Shown here: in pieces, positions 34,419 through 42,321 of the stretch
Numbering within the stretch: the first letter of the stretch is position 1
Layout: each line of letters opens with the position of its first letter
Assembly: GCA_011369445.1 (NCBI GenBank)
Contig: DRQF01000096.1
Coordinates: 1-46,844, forward strand
Direction of reading: 5' to 3'
Origin: Planctomycetota bacterium
GTDB taxonomy: Bacteria > Planctomycetota > GCA-002687715 > DRQF01
DNA length: 46,844 nt
Position numbers and translations under genes: made by a program
The notes under the pieces: generated by a model
The model's input: the letters and a program-made list of their open reading frames with translations, nothing else
What the model was told of the DNA's origin: nothing
The model's database searches: none

Positions 34419-35581
34419 GATCCCATCGCCTCCAATCTCCGGGCGGCTTCGCGCAAAGTGTCCATCGTCTTGCAGAATGCAAAGCGTACGAGCTTGCTCC
34501 CGGCGGCCGGATTCGCGGTGTAAAAAGCGGTCGGGGGAATGGCGGCGATCCCGACCTTGTCGATGAGGTACCGAACGAATTCTACGTCGCTCCCCTCGAA
34601 AACGTCGGTGAAATCGGCAAGGACGAAATACGTCCCCTCGGGAACGAAGGGAGACAATCCTGCCCTCATCAACGCGTCGACGAGGAAATCCCGCCGCTCC
34701 AAGTAATCTCTCGAGAACTCGGCCAGGTAGTCGTCGCGCAACGTGTTCAGCGCGAACGCGGCGGCTTTCTGCAAGGGCGTCGCGGTGGCGAAGGTGAGAA
34801 ACTGATGGGCGGCTTGGGCGGCGCCGATCATGTCCTTCGGGCCCGTCGCCCACCCGATCTTCCACCCCGTCACGGAGTAGCTCTTGCCCAGACTGGACAC
34901 GCTCCAGGTCCGCTCCCTCATCCCGGGGAGAGTGGCCAAGGGAACGTGCGTCGCGCCATCATAGACGAGGTACTCGTACACCTCGTCCGTCAGGACCCGC
35001 AACCCGTGCTCCAGGGAGAGTTCGGCGACGATCTCCAACTCCTCGGTGTCGAAGACACGCCCGGTCGGATTGTGAGGCGAATTCAACACGACAAGGCGCG
35101 TGCGGGGAGTGATAGCGCGCTCCAAGTCCTCGGACCGTATTCTGAAATCGGGCGCCTCGAGAGTCACGAACCGGGGCTTTGCCCCCGCCAGCGCCGCGCA
35201 GGCGGGATAGCTGTCGTAGTACGGCTCGAAGAACACCACCTCATCTCCCGGATTCAGCATCCCCAGCATGGCGGCGGCCAGGCCTTCGGTCGCCCCCGAA
35301 TAGACGCCGACTTCCTCCATGGGATCGTACTCGAGCCCGTGATCCGCGCGGCGACGATCCGCCACCGCCCGGACGAGTTCGGGATGCCCCATCGATCGAG
35401 CGTATTGGTTCTCTCCGGAATTCAGCGCCCGTGACGCCGCGCGGATGAGTTGCTCCGGTCCGTCGAAATCCGGGAAACCCTGCGACAGGTTGATGGCGCC
35501 CCGCTCCTGAGCGAGACGCGTCATCTCGCTGAAGATCGTGGTGCCGAAGGGTTCGAGTTTCTGGGCTTGGACCGGTCGCAT
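34415..35581 (-). CDS. Class I/II aminotransferase, glutamine/methionine-keto-acid type (KAT/YbdL-like)
   Basis: A 388-residue PLP enzyme. 'INLSQGFPDFDGP' (30-42), 'NQYARSMGHPELV' (58-70), 'EPYYDSYP' (119-126), 'SPHNPTG' (168-174), Asp199 and Tyr202 in 'TDEVYE', Lys233 in 'SSLGKSYSVTGWKIGW' and 'LVRFAFCK' near the end are all typical of the kynurenine/glutamine transaminase K and YbdL group. With the omega-amidase downstream it probably transaminates glutamine or methionine with 2-oxo acids, the product of glutamine being removed by the amidase. The ATG at 35581 has only a weak ribosome-binding site (GAG, six bases upstream). It is divergent from the methyltransferase gene. Confidence 0.9.
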   Translation of the reverse strand: MRPVQAQKLEPFGTTIFSEMTRLAQERGAINLSQGFPDFDGPEQLIRAASRALNSGENQYARSMGHPELVRAVADRRRADHGLEYDPMEEVGVYSGATEGLAAAMLGMLNPGDEVVFFEPYYDSYPACAALAGAKPRFVTLEAPDFRIRSEDLERAITPRTRLVVLNSPHNPTGRVFDTEELEIVAELSLEHGLRVLTDEVYEYLVYDGATHVPLATLPGMRERTWSVSSLGKSYSVTGWKIGWATGPKDMIGAAQAAHQFLTFATATPLQKAAAFALNTLRDDYLAEFSRDYLERRDFLVDALMRAGLSPFVPEGTYFVLADFTDVFEGSDVEFVRYLIDKVGIAAIPPTAFYTANPAAGSKLVRFAFCKTMDTLREAARRLEAMGS

Positions 35582-35681
35582 GAAAGTCTCGCATCTGGAA
35601 TCGAGGAGAGGACGTGGCCATCATATTCCAGCTCGGCGTCCATGGGAACGCGGTCCGGGTTTCCTGCTATCCTCTCTCGCC

Positions 35682-36509
35682 ATGGAACAGGCTCTCGCGC
35701 ACTACTTCCGTCACCTCGAGCGGGCGGGATTGAATCCGGCTCCCGACTGGTGTCCGTCCCGCGACCCCGACGTGAGGCCCCGAACGGACCTCACCCTCGA
35801 TCCCATCCGCCAAGTTCTCGAATTCGGCCCGGGTCTCCAGATCTCCGAGGACACGGCCGGAGGAGTTCATTCCGACCACGCGACCCACGCCATGGCGCGC
35901 GTTCTCGTGGACAGAGCCAGCGAGTTGTCCGGAGCGCGGCTCCTCGAAATCGGATGTGGGACCGGCGTTCTTTCCGTCCTCGCGGCGCGCCTGGGCGCCC
36001 GCGTCACGGCGACCGATCTCGACGAGCACGCTCTGACTCTTGCCGCGAACAATGCCCGTGCCAACCAGGTCACCCTCGATCTTCGTTGCGGCTCACTCCT
36101 CGATCCGCTGGATTCCCAAGAGCGCTTCCCTTGGATCGTTGCCAATCTACCCCAGAAACCGGCGCCCGCCGAAGGTCTCTTGCCCCTTGCGAATTGGGGC
36201 GGCCCCGAAGGCGATGAGCTGTTTCAGGGGCTCTTCGACGCAGTCGGTTCGCATCTGGAGGAGAACGGAAGAGTGTTGTTCTTCATGCACTCTCTGCCTC
36301 ACCCGCGGTTCCTGACTCGTCTCCAGCAGGAATTCGACCTCTTTCCTTTGCGCTGGTATCTTCGATGGATCGAGCGCGGCGAGTTCGGGCCCTTGGGAGA
36401 CATCTTCAAGGAGCGGTCCCGCGAGGGGATCTCCCATCTCCATGTGGAGGGGGACGAGGCCGCCCTCGTCTGTTGCATCTGGATGGCTCGACTGGCGCAG
36501 GCACCATGA
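35682..36509 (+). CDS. Class I SAM-dependent methyltransferase (small-MTS-like)
   Basis: A 275-residue Rossmann-fold methyltransferase. Motif I is 'LLEIGCGTG' (87-95), the acidic loop 'ATDLDEHAL' (110-118), and the post-motif IV segment 'VANLPQKP' (153-160) resembles the 'NPPY' group of HemK/PrmC and RNA N-methyltransferases, where an Asn-Pro pair contacts the amide to be methylated. Here the second residue is Leu, so the substrate may not be an amide. 'GGVHSDHATHAM' just before motif I is a variable substrate-binding segment. The start codon has no Shine-Dalgarno sequence; a possible -10 (TATCCT) sits 8 bases before it. Substrate unknown. Its stop overlaps the next start (ATGA). Confidence 0.85.
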   Translation: MEQALAHYFRHLERAGLNPAPDWCPSRDPDVRPRTDLTLDPIRQVLEFGPGLQISEDTAGGVHSDHATHAMARVLVDRASELSGARLLEIGCGTGVLSVLAARLGARVTATDLDEHALTLAANNARANQVTLDLRCGSLLDPLDSQERFPWIVANLPQKPAPAEGLLPLANWGGPEGDELFQGLFDAVGSHLEENGRVLFFMHSLPHPRFLTRLQQEFDLFPLRWYLRWIERGEFGPLGDIFKERSREGISHLHVEGDEAALVCCIWMARLAQAP

Positions 36510-37318
36510 AGCGGTTTCTCGTCATCAACGCCGACGACGCCGGGCTCGACCCCCGACTGGACGCCGTCATTCTCGAACTGGCTCGCGGCCCTTTGAAATC
36601 GGCGTCCGTCTTGACGACGCAGAAGGGATTCCGGCAGTTCGTCTCTCGCGCGCTGGATCTCGGAATGGGTCTCGGGCTCCACTTCGATCTCACGACGGGC
36701 CCGGCGCTCGGAGGGCCCTACGAGACGTTGACGGACCGCGAAGGCCGATTCATCACGCCTAAGGAAAAGGTCTGGGAGCGGGCTCTCGCGGGGGACATCG
36801 ACCCCGCCGAGGTCGCCAGGGAGGCTCGCCTTCAATGGGAGGCGCTGCTCGAAGCGGGCGTCCAGCCGGACCACATCGACGGGCACAATCACGTCCATGT
36901 CCTTCCCGGAGTCTTCGAGGGCCTCGTCGCGGCGCTCGGCCACCTCACCGACGTCTTCCTGCGCATTCCCCTCGGGCGCGGCCCCGACACCGGTCGCTGT
37001 CCCCATGTCCGCCGTCACGCCGCCGCGCTGCAGTCCCATCCGGAACGGATTCCTCCCGGATGGCGTCGAGTGGAGGTCTTCACCGGTCATCGCTTCATGG
37101 AGCGCCCCGGGCTCGACCAATTGGAGGTCCTGGACGACGACGAAGTGCGAACCCTCGAGTGGATGGTTCATCCAGGCGACGCGGACCTCTCTCCCTTTCG
37201 CACGGACGAGCGGCGAAGAAGGGAGGTGGAGATCCTCCTTTCGCGAGAGTTGGCGCAGCGACTCGATGAACGTGGCATCGTGTGCTGCCGCTTCGGAGAC
37301 ATCCCGTGCGAGTCCTGA
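36506..37318 (+). CDS. ChbG/YdjC-like carbohydrate deacetylase
   Basis: A 270-residue protein of the ChbG/HpnK family. 'VINADDAGL' (6-14) supplies the metal-binding Asp pair, 'LGLHFDLTTG' His59 and 'DHIDGHNHVHVLP' (122-134) the remaining metal ligands (His123, His127 and neighbours). Members remove N-acetyl groups from chitobiose-like sugars or act as HpnK-type proteins near sugar-lipid genes. The start overlaps the methyltransferase stop (ATGA) and the end overlaps the glycosyltransferase start by 13 bases, so the three are one operon, probably for modifying a sugar or glycolipid. Confidence 0.9.
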   Translation: MKRFLVINADDAGLDPRLDAVILELARGPLKSASVLTTQKGFRQFVSRALDLGMGLGLHFDLTTGPALGGPYETLTDREGRFITPKEKVWERALAGDIDPAEVAREARLQWEALLEAGVQPDHIDGHNHVHVLPGVFEGLVAALGHLTDVFLRIPLGRGPDTGRCPHVRRHAAALQSHPERIPPGWRRVEVFTGHRFMERPGLDQLEVLDDDEVRTLEWMVHPGDADLSPFRTDERRRREVEILLSRELAQRLDERGIVCCRFGDIPCES

Positions 37319-38322
37319 TCATCGAACCGCGCCTCGAGCATCGCGGCCGAGGAAATCTGACGACGACGCGGCGCTGGGCCGAAGGCCTCACGGCGCGAGG
37401 CATCGACGTCGTCACCGCGGCTTCCCAGAACGCGGAGGAGCTAGAAGGCCAGTCGTTCGACCTCGTCCATGCTCACCACGCCGGCCGCTCCGGGCCTGCC
37501 GGCCTGAGGCTGGCTCGGCGCCACCGCATGCCTCTCGTCGTGAGTTCAGGCGGCACCGACATCCGAGGCCCCCGCGCCTTCACCCCGGAGGTGAAGGACG
37601 TCCTGCGCCATGCCGACCTCGTCATATCGCCCTTCAACTCCGACGCCGAATGCATCGCGGGAGCCCTGGGAGCCCCAATCCCCTTCGCCGTCGTGCCTCG
37701 CGGCATTCCGGCCGGAGCAGCACCCACCCCTCCGGAAGATCCCCGGGCGGACCGCTGGCTTTTCTCCGGCGGCCTGCGGGACGTCAAGGACCCGCTCCTC
37801 GCCGTCCGCATCGCCGAGGCCGCGCGCCGGGCGGGATTCGACGTTGCGTTGGATCTGTACGGGCCGGCGATCGACGAGAGCCTTCTCCCCGTCCTCGAGA
37901 ACACACTCGCTTCGTCCCCCGACCGCTACCGGGGCGAGGCGCCCCCGGACACCATGAGCGACATTTACGAGTCCCACGATCTTCTCATCAACAGCTCGCT
38001 CAGCGAGGGGGCCTCGAACAGCATTCTCGAAGCGTGGCGCAGCGGGCTCGTCGTGCTGGCCCGACGCGTGCCCGGGAACATCGAGATGCTCTCCGGCGCA
38101 CCCTCGGAAATCGCATTTCTCTTCGACGAGGGCAACCTCCTCGACCCTCCGATGCGCGCCTGGCTCGCAGCCGCAGCGAGAAACCGACGAGCCAACGCCC
38201 GTCGTGCGTGGGAGCACGTCAGAACCCATCACTCCGAAAAGCTGGAGATCGATGCCCTTCTCACTGGCTACCGACGGGCGACATCTAGAGGGCGAAGCGA
38301 GTCGGGTCCACGCGGAGCGTGA
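37306..38322 (+). CDS. Glycosyltransferase family 4 (GT-B fold)
   Basis: A 338-residue glycosyltransferase. GTG 37306 (GGAG seven bases upstream) starts it inside the end of the deacetylase gene. The N-lobe shows 'DLVHAHHAG' (about 52-60), the C-lobe 'LFSGGLRDVKDPLLAV' and the nucleotide-sugar-binding block 'SLSEGASNSILEAWRSG' (about 231-247), with the EGxSN...LEA signature of family 4. It would add a sugar to a lipid or polymer acceptor, in line with the deacetylase next to it. The last 38 bases overlap the end of the convergent gene on the other strand. Confidence 0.92.
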   Translation: MRVLIIEPRLEHRGRGNLTTTRRWAEGLTARGIDVVTAASQNAEELEGQSFDLVHAHHAGRSGPAGLRLARRHRMPLVVSSGGTDIRGPRAFTPEVKDVLRHADLVISPFNSDAECIAGALGAPIPFAVVPRGIPAGAAPTPPEDPRADRWLFSGGLRDVKDPLLAVRIAEAARRAGFDVALDLYGPAIDESLLPVLENTLASSPDRYRGEAPPDTMSDIYESHDLLINSSLSEGASNSILEAWRSGLVVLARRVPGNIEMLSGAPSEIAFLFDEGNLLDPPMRAWLAAAARNRRANARRAWEHVRTHHSEKLEIDALLTGYRRATSRGRSESGPRGA

Positions 38323-41011
38323 CGCCCTCGACGGGTTCGATGCGCAACGGCGTCTTCGCACTCTCCAGTCTGACCGACAGGAGCCAGGACTTCGGGCCTC
38401 GAATCGCAGTCAGGCGTTGGCGATCGTTTTCGAACTGGAGGTTCATCGCTCGAAGTCGGGAGGGGCTCGCCGGGACAGGTCCGACCAGTTTCAGGACGAG
38501 CAATGTGCCTCGCCCCGTCGGGGACGGAGCGAGAAAGCTCGTCGGCTCCACACTCCAACGCCCCTCGCCCGATCGAGCCGTATGGGGCCGCTCCGGTCCG
38601 AGAGCCGCCAGAGCTTCCAACGCGGCCAGACGCCAAGCATCCTGGCCCCGCTCCGCCACCCGTTCGAGGGTGAGGCGCGCGCACGGTGGGGCTCGATGGG
38701 CGAGGGCCAATCGTCTCAACTCGCCGACGATGCGCCCATCCATGGCGCGGACGGTCCGGTAGCGTTTGCGGACCCATTCGAACATAGGCACCCGTCTCGG
38801 GTCCTCACTCTGACCCAGGATACCCAACAGAGGCAGAGCCATGGGCTCCGGCAGGTCGGGGAGCAGGAGGCTGGCCGCGGCCCAATCCGCGGCGAATCCA
38901 TCGCCGCGGCCGGCGAGAAGAGAGACGGCTCGAAAAAGATCCTCCCCACGAAGAGAAAAAAGTGCCCGCCTCCGTGTGCGGGAGTCCGGGGACTCGAGAT
39001 CGGGAACCCGGGCGAGGAGGGCCAAGGCATTCTTCGAGATCTTCGGAGGGTCCCCCGGAGGGGGTCCCTGGGGCCCGGCCGGCGTCGGGAAAACCGGAGC
39101 CGACGGATGATCGTCGGGAGCTTCGGGGATTCGGACAGCGAAAGCCAACGACGCGTCGAGAAAAGCCACAAGTTCCTCCTTGCGCTCTTGGGACAGCCCG
39201 AGAGCACGCGGGTCCTCCTCGCGCGGATCCTGCTCGAGATCGAAGAAGGCCGTCCGCCCGGTGGTCTCGTCTCGGATGACCTTCAAGGACCCGTCGATCG
39301 CCGCCACCTGACGCCCGCCGCCCGGCGTGGCCAGCTGTGCCAGCGCGAAGGGGCGCGGCCCGGCCTCACCCAAGACCGCGGGCAGCAGCGACTCGCCTTG
39401 AAGAGGCTGCGACGGCGGGACGCCGAGGGCCTCCAGAACGGTGGGCATCACGTCGACGAGTTCGACGAGTCGGTCCACTCTCCGACCGACGGTCTGGCCG
39501 GGCCACCGGAGGATCAGAGGCACGTGGAGGACCTCTTCGTAGAGCGTCGAACCGTGAAAACTTCCGCCGTGCTCTCCGAACTCCTCGCCGTGATCGCCGT
39601 GGATGACGAGGAGGCTCGTTTCCAGGAGGCGGCGGCCCATCTCGCTCTCGAAGAATTCCGCCAAGGTGTGATCGACGTGAAGAAGGGCTGCGTCGTACAG
39701 ATCCACGGGGCGGTTCCCGAATTCGGAGTTCTTCTCCCGCGGCGGTCCATGCACCTCCATGACGTGCAACCAGTGGAATCCCCGTTGATCCGCGGCCCAG
39801 GTGACATCTCGCGCGAGGGCGCGAAGCCCGTCCTCGATACGTCCAGGTCCGGTCGATTCGGGCATGTGCCACACGGCGAACCCCCGAGAGAATTCCCGGA
39901 AAATCGTCTCCAGATGTTCGCGACCATAGGCCGGATATCCGAAGGTCGGCCAACCTTTCCTGGAGAGGATCTCGGCAAGTGTCGACTCCTCGACCGGCGG
40001 ATGTCCGAGTCGCTGTCGCCGAAAGTCAAGAGCGTCCGGATAGCGTCCCATGAACGTCGAGAGGATGCTCCCCCGGCTGTCCGAAGCCTGGGAGTGGGCG
40101 CGAGCGAACACGAAGGCCGACTCGGATAGGGTGTCGAGGAAAGGCGTCGTCGGTCGGTTGTACCCCCCGAACCCGCAGTGGTCGGCGCGGAGGGCATCGA
40201 TCGTGATCCAGATCACTCGTCGAGGTTGCGTCAGCCCAAAACGGCGCTCGAAATCAGGGGTTCGCCCCGACACCACAGGCCCTCGTCTCTCGAGAAAGAC
40301 GGCGATGTCCGTGGAATGAATCGGCGGACGGTGGGGTCCAAGTCGGGAAACGACCCAAGCATAGAGACGTTCACCAGGGGCCCGAGGAGTGATGGGGGCT
40401 GGCCTGGCCGCCAACACTCCCAACGCCACAGCCAGCGTGACACCGGCCACGACGCCCATCCCGGGGCGCTCCTGGAGAGTCGCTCCGAATCGAGCCGCCG
40501 CGTAGAGCGTGATGAGAGCAGCCAGCGCGTGCGGTTCGGGGTACTGGGCGGCATACAGGTGCCGCGCCGCCAAGGCACCGCCCAGGGCGACGAGCAGCAT
40601 GACGAGACTCGCCGCGGAAAACCTCCCCCTCTCAAGCCCTGCATCCACCTCGACGAACACCGCTCCTCCCGCGGCCATGACCAACCCGGCGGCGAGGAGA
40701 GGAGCCGACTGCCCCGCGAAATGCGTGCTTGCGAGGAATCGCTCGGCAATCCACAGCGAGGGGCCGAGCAAGAGGAGAAGATCGCCGAGAAGGAGGACGA
40801 GCGGATGGGTCAGCCCATCGACCAGGAAGAAACTCGACAACTGAAGCCGCAGCCCACGAAATGCGCGACGCACCGGGACCAGCAGAACACCCGTCAGAGC
40901 CACGCCCCACAGGTCGGCCGCCACATCGCGGAAGGAGACGCCCCATCCCGATGCCAACGCGCCCAGGGTGAGAACGGCGCCACCGACGAGCACCGCTTGC
41001 CATCGCCTCAT
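38285..41011 (-). CDS. Alkaline-phosphatase-superfamily (sulfatase-fold) membrane enzyme without the sulfatase Cys, with C-terminal HEAT-like part
   Basis: A 908-residue protein. Five to seven transmembrane segments (about 7-200) precede a sulfatase-fold domain (about 262-620). Metal and core residues are present: Asp272 in 'ITIDALRAD', 'GDHGEEFGEHGG' (Asp473, His474, His481) and His486. The nucleophile block, normally C-x-P-S-R, reads D-S-R-G-S here, with Ser312 where Cys (formylglycine) should be. A formylglycine sulfatase is therefore unlikely; a phosphodiesterase or phosphoethanolamine/phosphoglycerol transferase-type enzyme, which uses Ser or Thr, fits better with the membrane part. Residues about 660-830 look HEAT-like. 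The start overlaps the FGE-like gene's stop (ATGA). Confidence 0.85.
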   Translation of the reverse strand: MRRWQAVLVGGAVLTLGALASGWGVSFRDVAADLWGVALTGVLLVPVRRAFRGLRLQLSSFFLVDGLTHPLVLLLGDLLLLLGPSLWIAERFLASTHFAGQSAPLLAAGLVMAAGGAVFVEVDAGLERGRFSAASLVMLLVALGGALAARHLYAAQYPEPHALAALITLYAAARFGATLQERPGMGVVAGVTLAVALGVLAARPAPITPRAPGERLYAWVVSRLGPHRPPIHSTDIAVFLERRGPVVSGRTPDFERRFGLTQPRRVIWITIDALRADHCGFGGYNRPTTPFLDTLSESAFVFARAHSQASDSRGSILSTFMGRYPDALDFRRQRLGHPPVEESTLAEILSRKGWPTFGYPAYGREHLETIFREFSRGFAVWHMPESTGPGRIEDGLRALARDVTWAADQRGFHWLHVMEVHGPPREKNSEFGNRPVDLYDAALLHVDHTLAEFFESEMGRRLLETSLLVIHGDHGEEFGEHGGSFHGSTLYEEVLHVPLILRWPGQTVGRRVDRLVELVDVMPTVLEALGVPPSQPLQGESLLPAVLGEAGPRPFALAQLATPGGGRQVAAIDGSLKVIRDETTGRTAFFDLEQDPREEDPRALGLSQERKEELVAFLDASLAFAVRIPEAPDDHPSAPVFPTPAGPQGPPPGDPPKISKNALALLARVPDLESPDSRTRRRALFSLRGEDLFRAVSLLAGRGDGFAADWAAASLLLPDLPEPMALPLLGILGQSEDPRRVPMFEWVRKRYRTVRAMDGRIVGELRRLALAHRAPPCARLTLERVAERGQDAWRLAALEALAALGPERPHTARSGEGRWSVEPTSFLAPSPTGRGTLLVLKLVGPVPASPSRLRAMNLQFENDRQRLTAIRGPKSWLLSVRLESAKTPLRIEPVEGVTLRVDPTRFAL

Positions 41012-42132
41012 GGTCGAACTTCCCCGAGAACACGGAACCCGATCCGGGCGGATCTCGAGAATGGGCTCTCACCCCTGCGATAAGCCAGGTGGATTCGATC
41101 AGTGATCGGGTCTAGGGTCTCCCCCATGACAACCCTACGTCGCTCCCCATCCTTGGTCGACACCCACTCCGAAACACCAGACGCGCAGTGGAACAATCCA
41201 TACGGAGAACGCAGTTCAGGATGGCTTCGAACACGTCGCACGGGGTCGAGCATGCCACGCGCCTGAGGAGACTTCGGCTCGATGCCCCAGGGAAAAGGTC
41301 TCCCGTCGACGCCGCGCGCGCCGCGTTCCCATTCAGAACGGGTGGGAAGTCGGTGGTGGCGGATGGCCGTCCCGGGCGCCTCCGCCTCGTCCAGGTATCG
41401 GCAGAAGGCCAGAGCGTCGAAGTAGCTCACCCAAGACATGGGCGCGTCAGGCGGCCCGCCCCGTAGAGTCGCCTCCCAGATGTCCCTCCCTTCGACGACG
41501 GGGCGGTGGCCGGGGCACCCCCTGGGGGAGAGCGCTCGCTCTTCCTGCGAGCAAAAGGGTCCAAAACCACGAGAGTCTCGATCCGCCTTTTCGTCTCTCG
41601 CGAGAAATCGCGCATAGTCACCGACGGAGACCTCGGTGAGCGACAAGAAAAACCCTTCCTCGTCGTGGGGCTCTCCCTCTTCGTCGATAGGCACCTCGAG
41701 ATGCATCCCCATCCCGGCAAGCCCGGCTCCGCCCGGGATGAAGGCGAATCCCTTGGGCGGTGGCGCCAGAGGAAGCTTCAACGCATCGCCGGAACGCAGA
41801 AGAATATCGAGGGATCGATCCCGCCATTGAAAGGTCCACACGCCCGCCGAGAGCGGCAAGGACTTCTTCGCCCCACGAAGAGTCCAGGCCCGGTTCACGG
41901 GATGATGAGGCGGCGCGAACCACGCCCCGCGCCGCTTCAGCGTCGCCCGCAGGACTTCGCCCTCCTCGAATCCCCGAACGACGACCCGCGCCACGACGGG
42001 GGATTCCGCACGGTCGAGCGCACGGGAGAGATCGCGCTGGGCGGTCCAACTCCACACCAGACCTCCGACGGAAACGGCCAAGAGGAACGCCAGCGTCCTT
42101 GCGGGATGAAAGCGGGGAGGTCCGGATTCCAC
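41008..42132 (-). CDS. FGE/SUMF1-fold membrane protein, probably not a formylglycine-generating enzyme
   Basis: A 374-residue protein with one N-terminal transmembrane segment (about 12-29), a beta region (about 40-120) and an FGE-sulfatase fold (about 125-374). Fold markers: 'IPGG' (130-133), 'LTEVSVGDYARFL' near 165, 'PMSWVSYFDALAFCRYL', 'RLPTRSEWERGARG', 'PFPWG' and terminal 'ARIGFRVL'. The usual 'NvfGLyDM.GNVWEW' reads 'SPYGLFHCASGVSEW', and the Cys pair that performs oxidation in true FGE is absent from the C-terminal part. It is therefore more likely a binding or regulatory member of the family. GTG 42132 is the first start available. It is co-transcribed with a sulfatase-fold enzyme that lacks the FGE substrate Cys. 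Confidence 0.85.
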   Translation of the reverse strand: MESGPPRFHPARTLAFLLAVSVGGLVWSWTAQRDLSRALDRAESPVVARVVVRGFEEGEVLRATLKRRGAWFAPPHHPVNRAWTLRGAKKSLPLSAGVWTFQWRDRSLDILLRSGDALKLPLAPPPKGFAFIPGGAGLAGMGMHLEVPIDEEGEPHDEEGFFLSLTEVSVGDYARFLARDEKADRDSRGFGPFCSQEERALSPRGCPGHRPVVEGRDIWEATLRGGPPDAPMSWVSYFDALAFCRYLDEAEAPGTAIRHHRLPTRSEWERGARGVDGRPFPWGIEPKSPQARGMLDPVRRVRSHPELRSPYGLFHCASGVSEWVSTKDGERRRVVMGETLDPITDRIHLAYRRGESPFSRSARIGFRVLGEVRP

Positions 42133-42321
42133 CTCAGTTCCCCCCCCGCGAGGGACCGCGAGCCATGCTCCACCGTCCCGTGACTGTGTTCAAATCCGCG
42201 TCTCCCATGATTCGATCTTAGCCCCGGGCGCGGACGAGGAGAAACCGGAAGCGGCGCCCTCCCCCTCGTCGCGATCGATGGGTACACTCTGGACTCCCCC
42301 GGGAGAACGAAGGAGAACCCA

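Noticed and set aside
38204-40129. 641-residue plus-strand frame antisense to the sulfatase-fold gene
   Set aside because: It overlaps a 908-residue gene with intact metal-binding motifs; the frame reads as charged low-complexity sequence.
38285-41011. Annotation as a formylglycine sulfatase
   Set aside because: The Cys of C-x-P-S-R is absent; the aligned block is D-S-R-G-S, so the phosphatase/phospho-transferase side of the superfamily fits better.
41008-42132. Annotation as an active formylglycine-generating enzyme
   Set aside because: The redox Cys pair of the active site is missing, although the fold markers are present.
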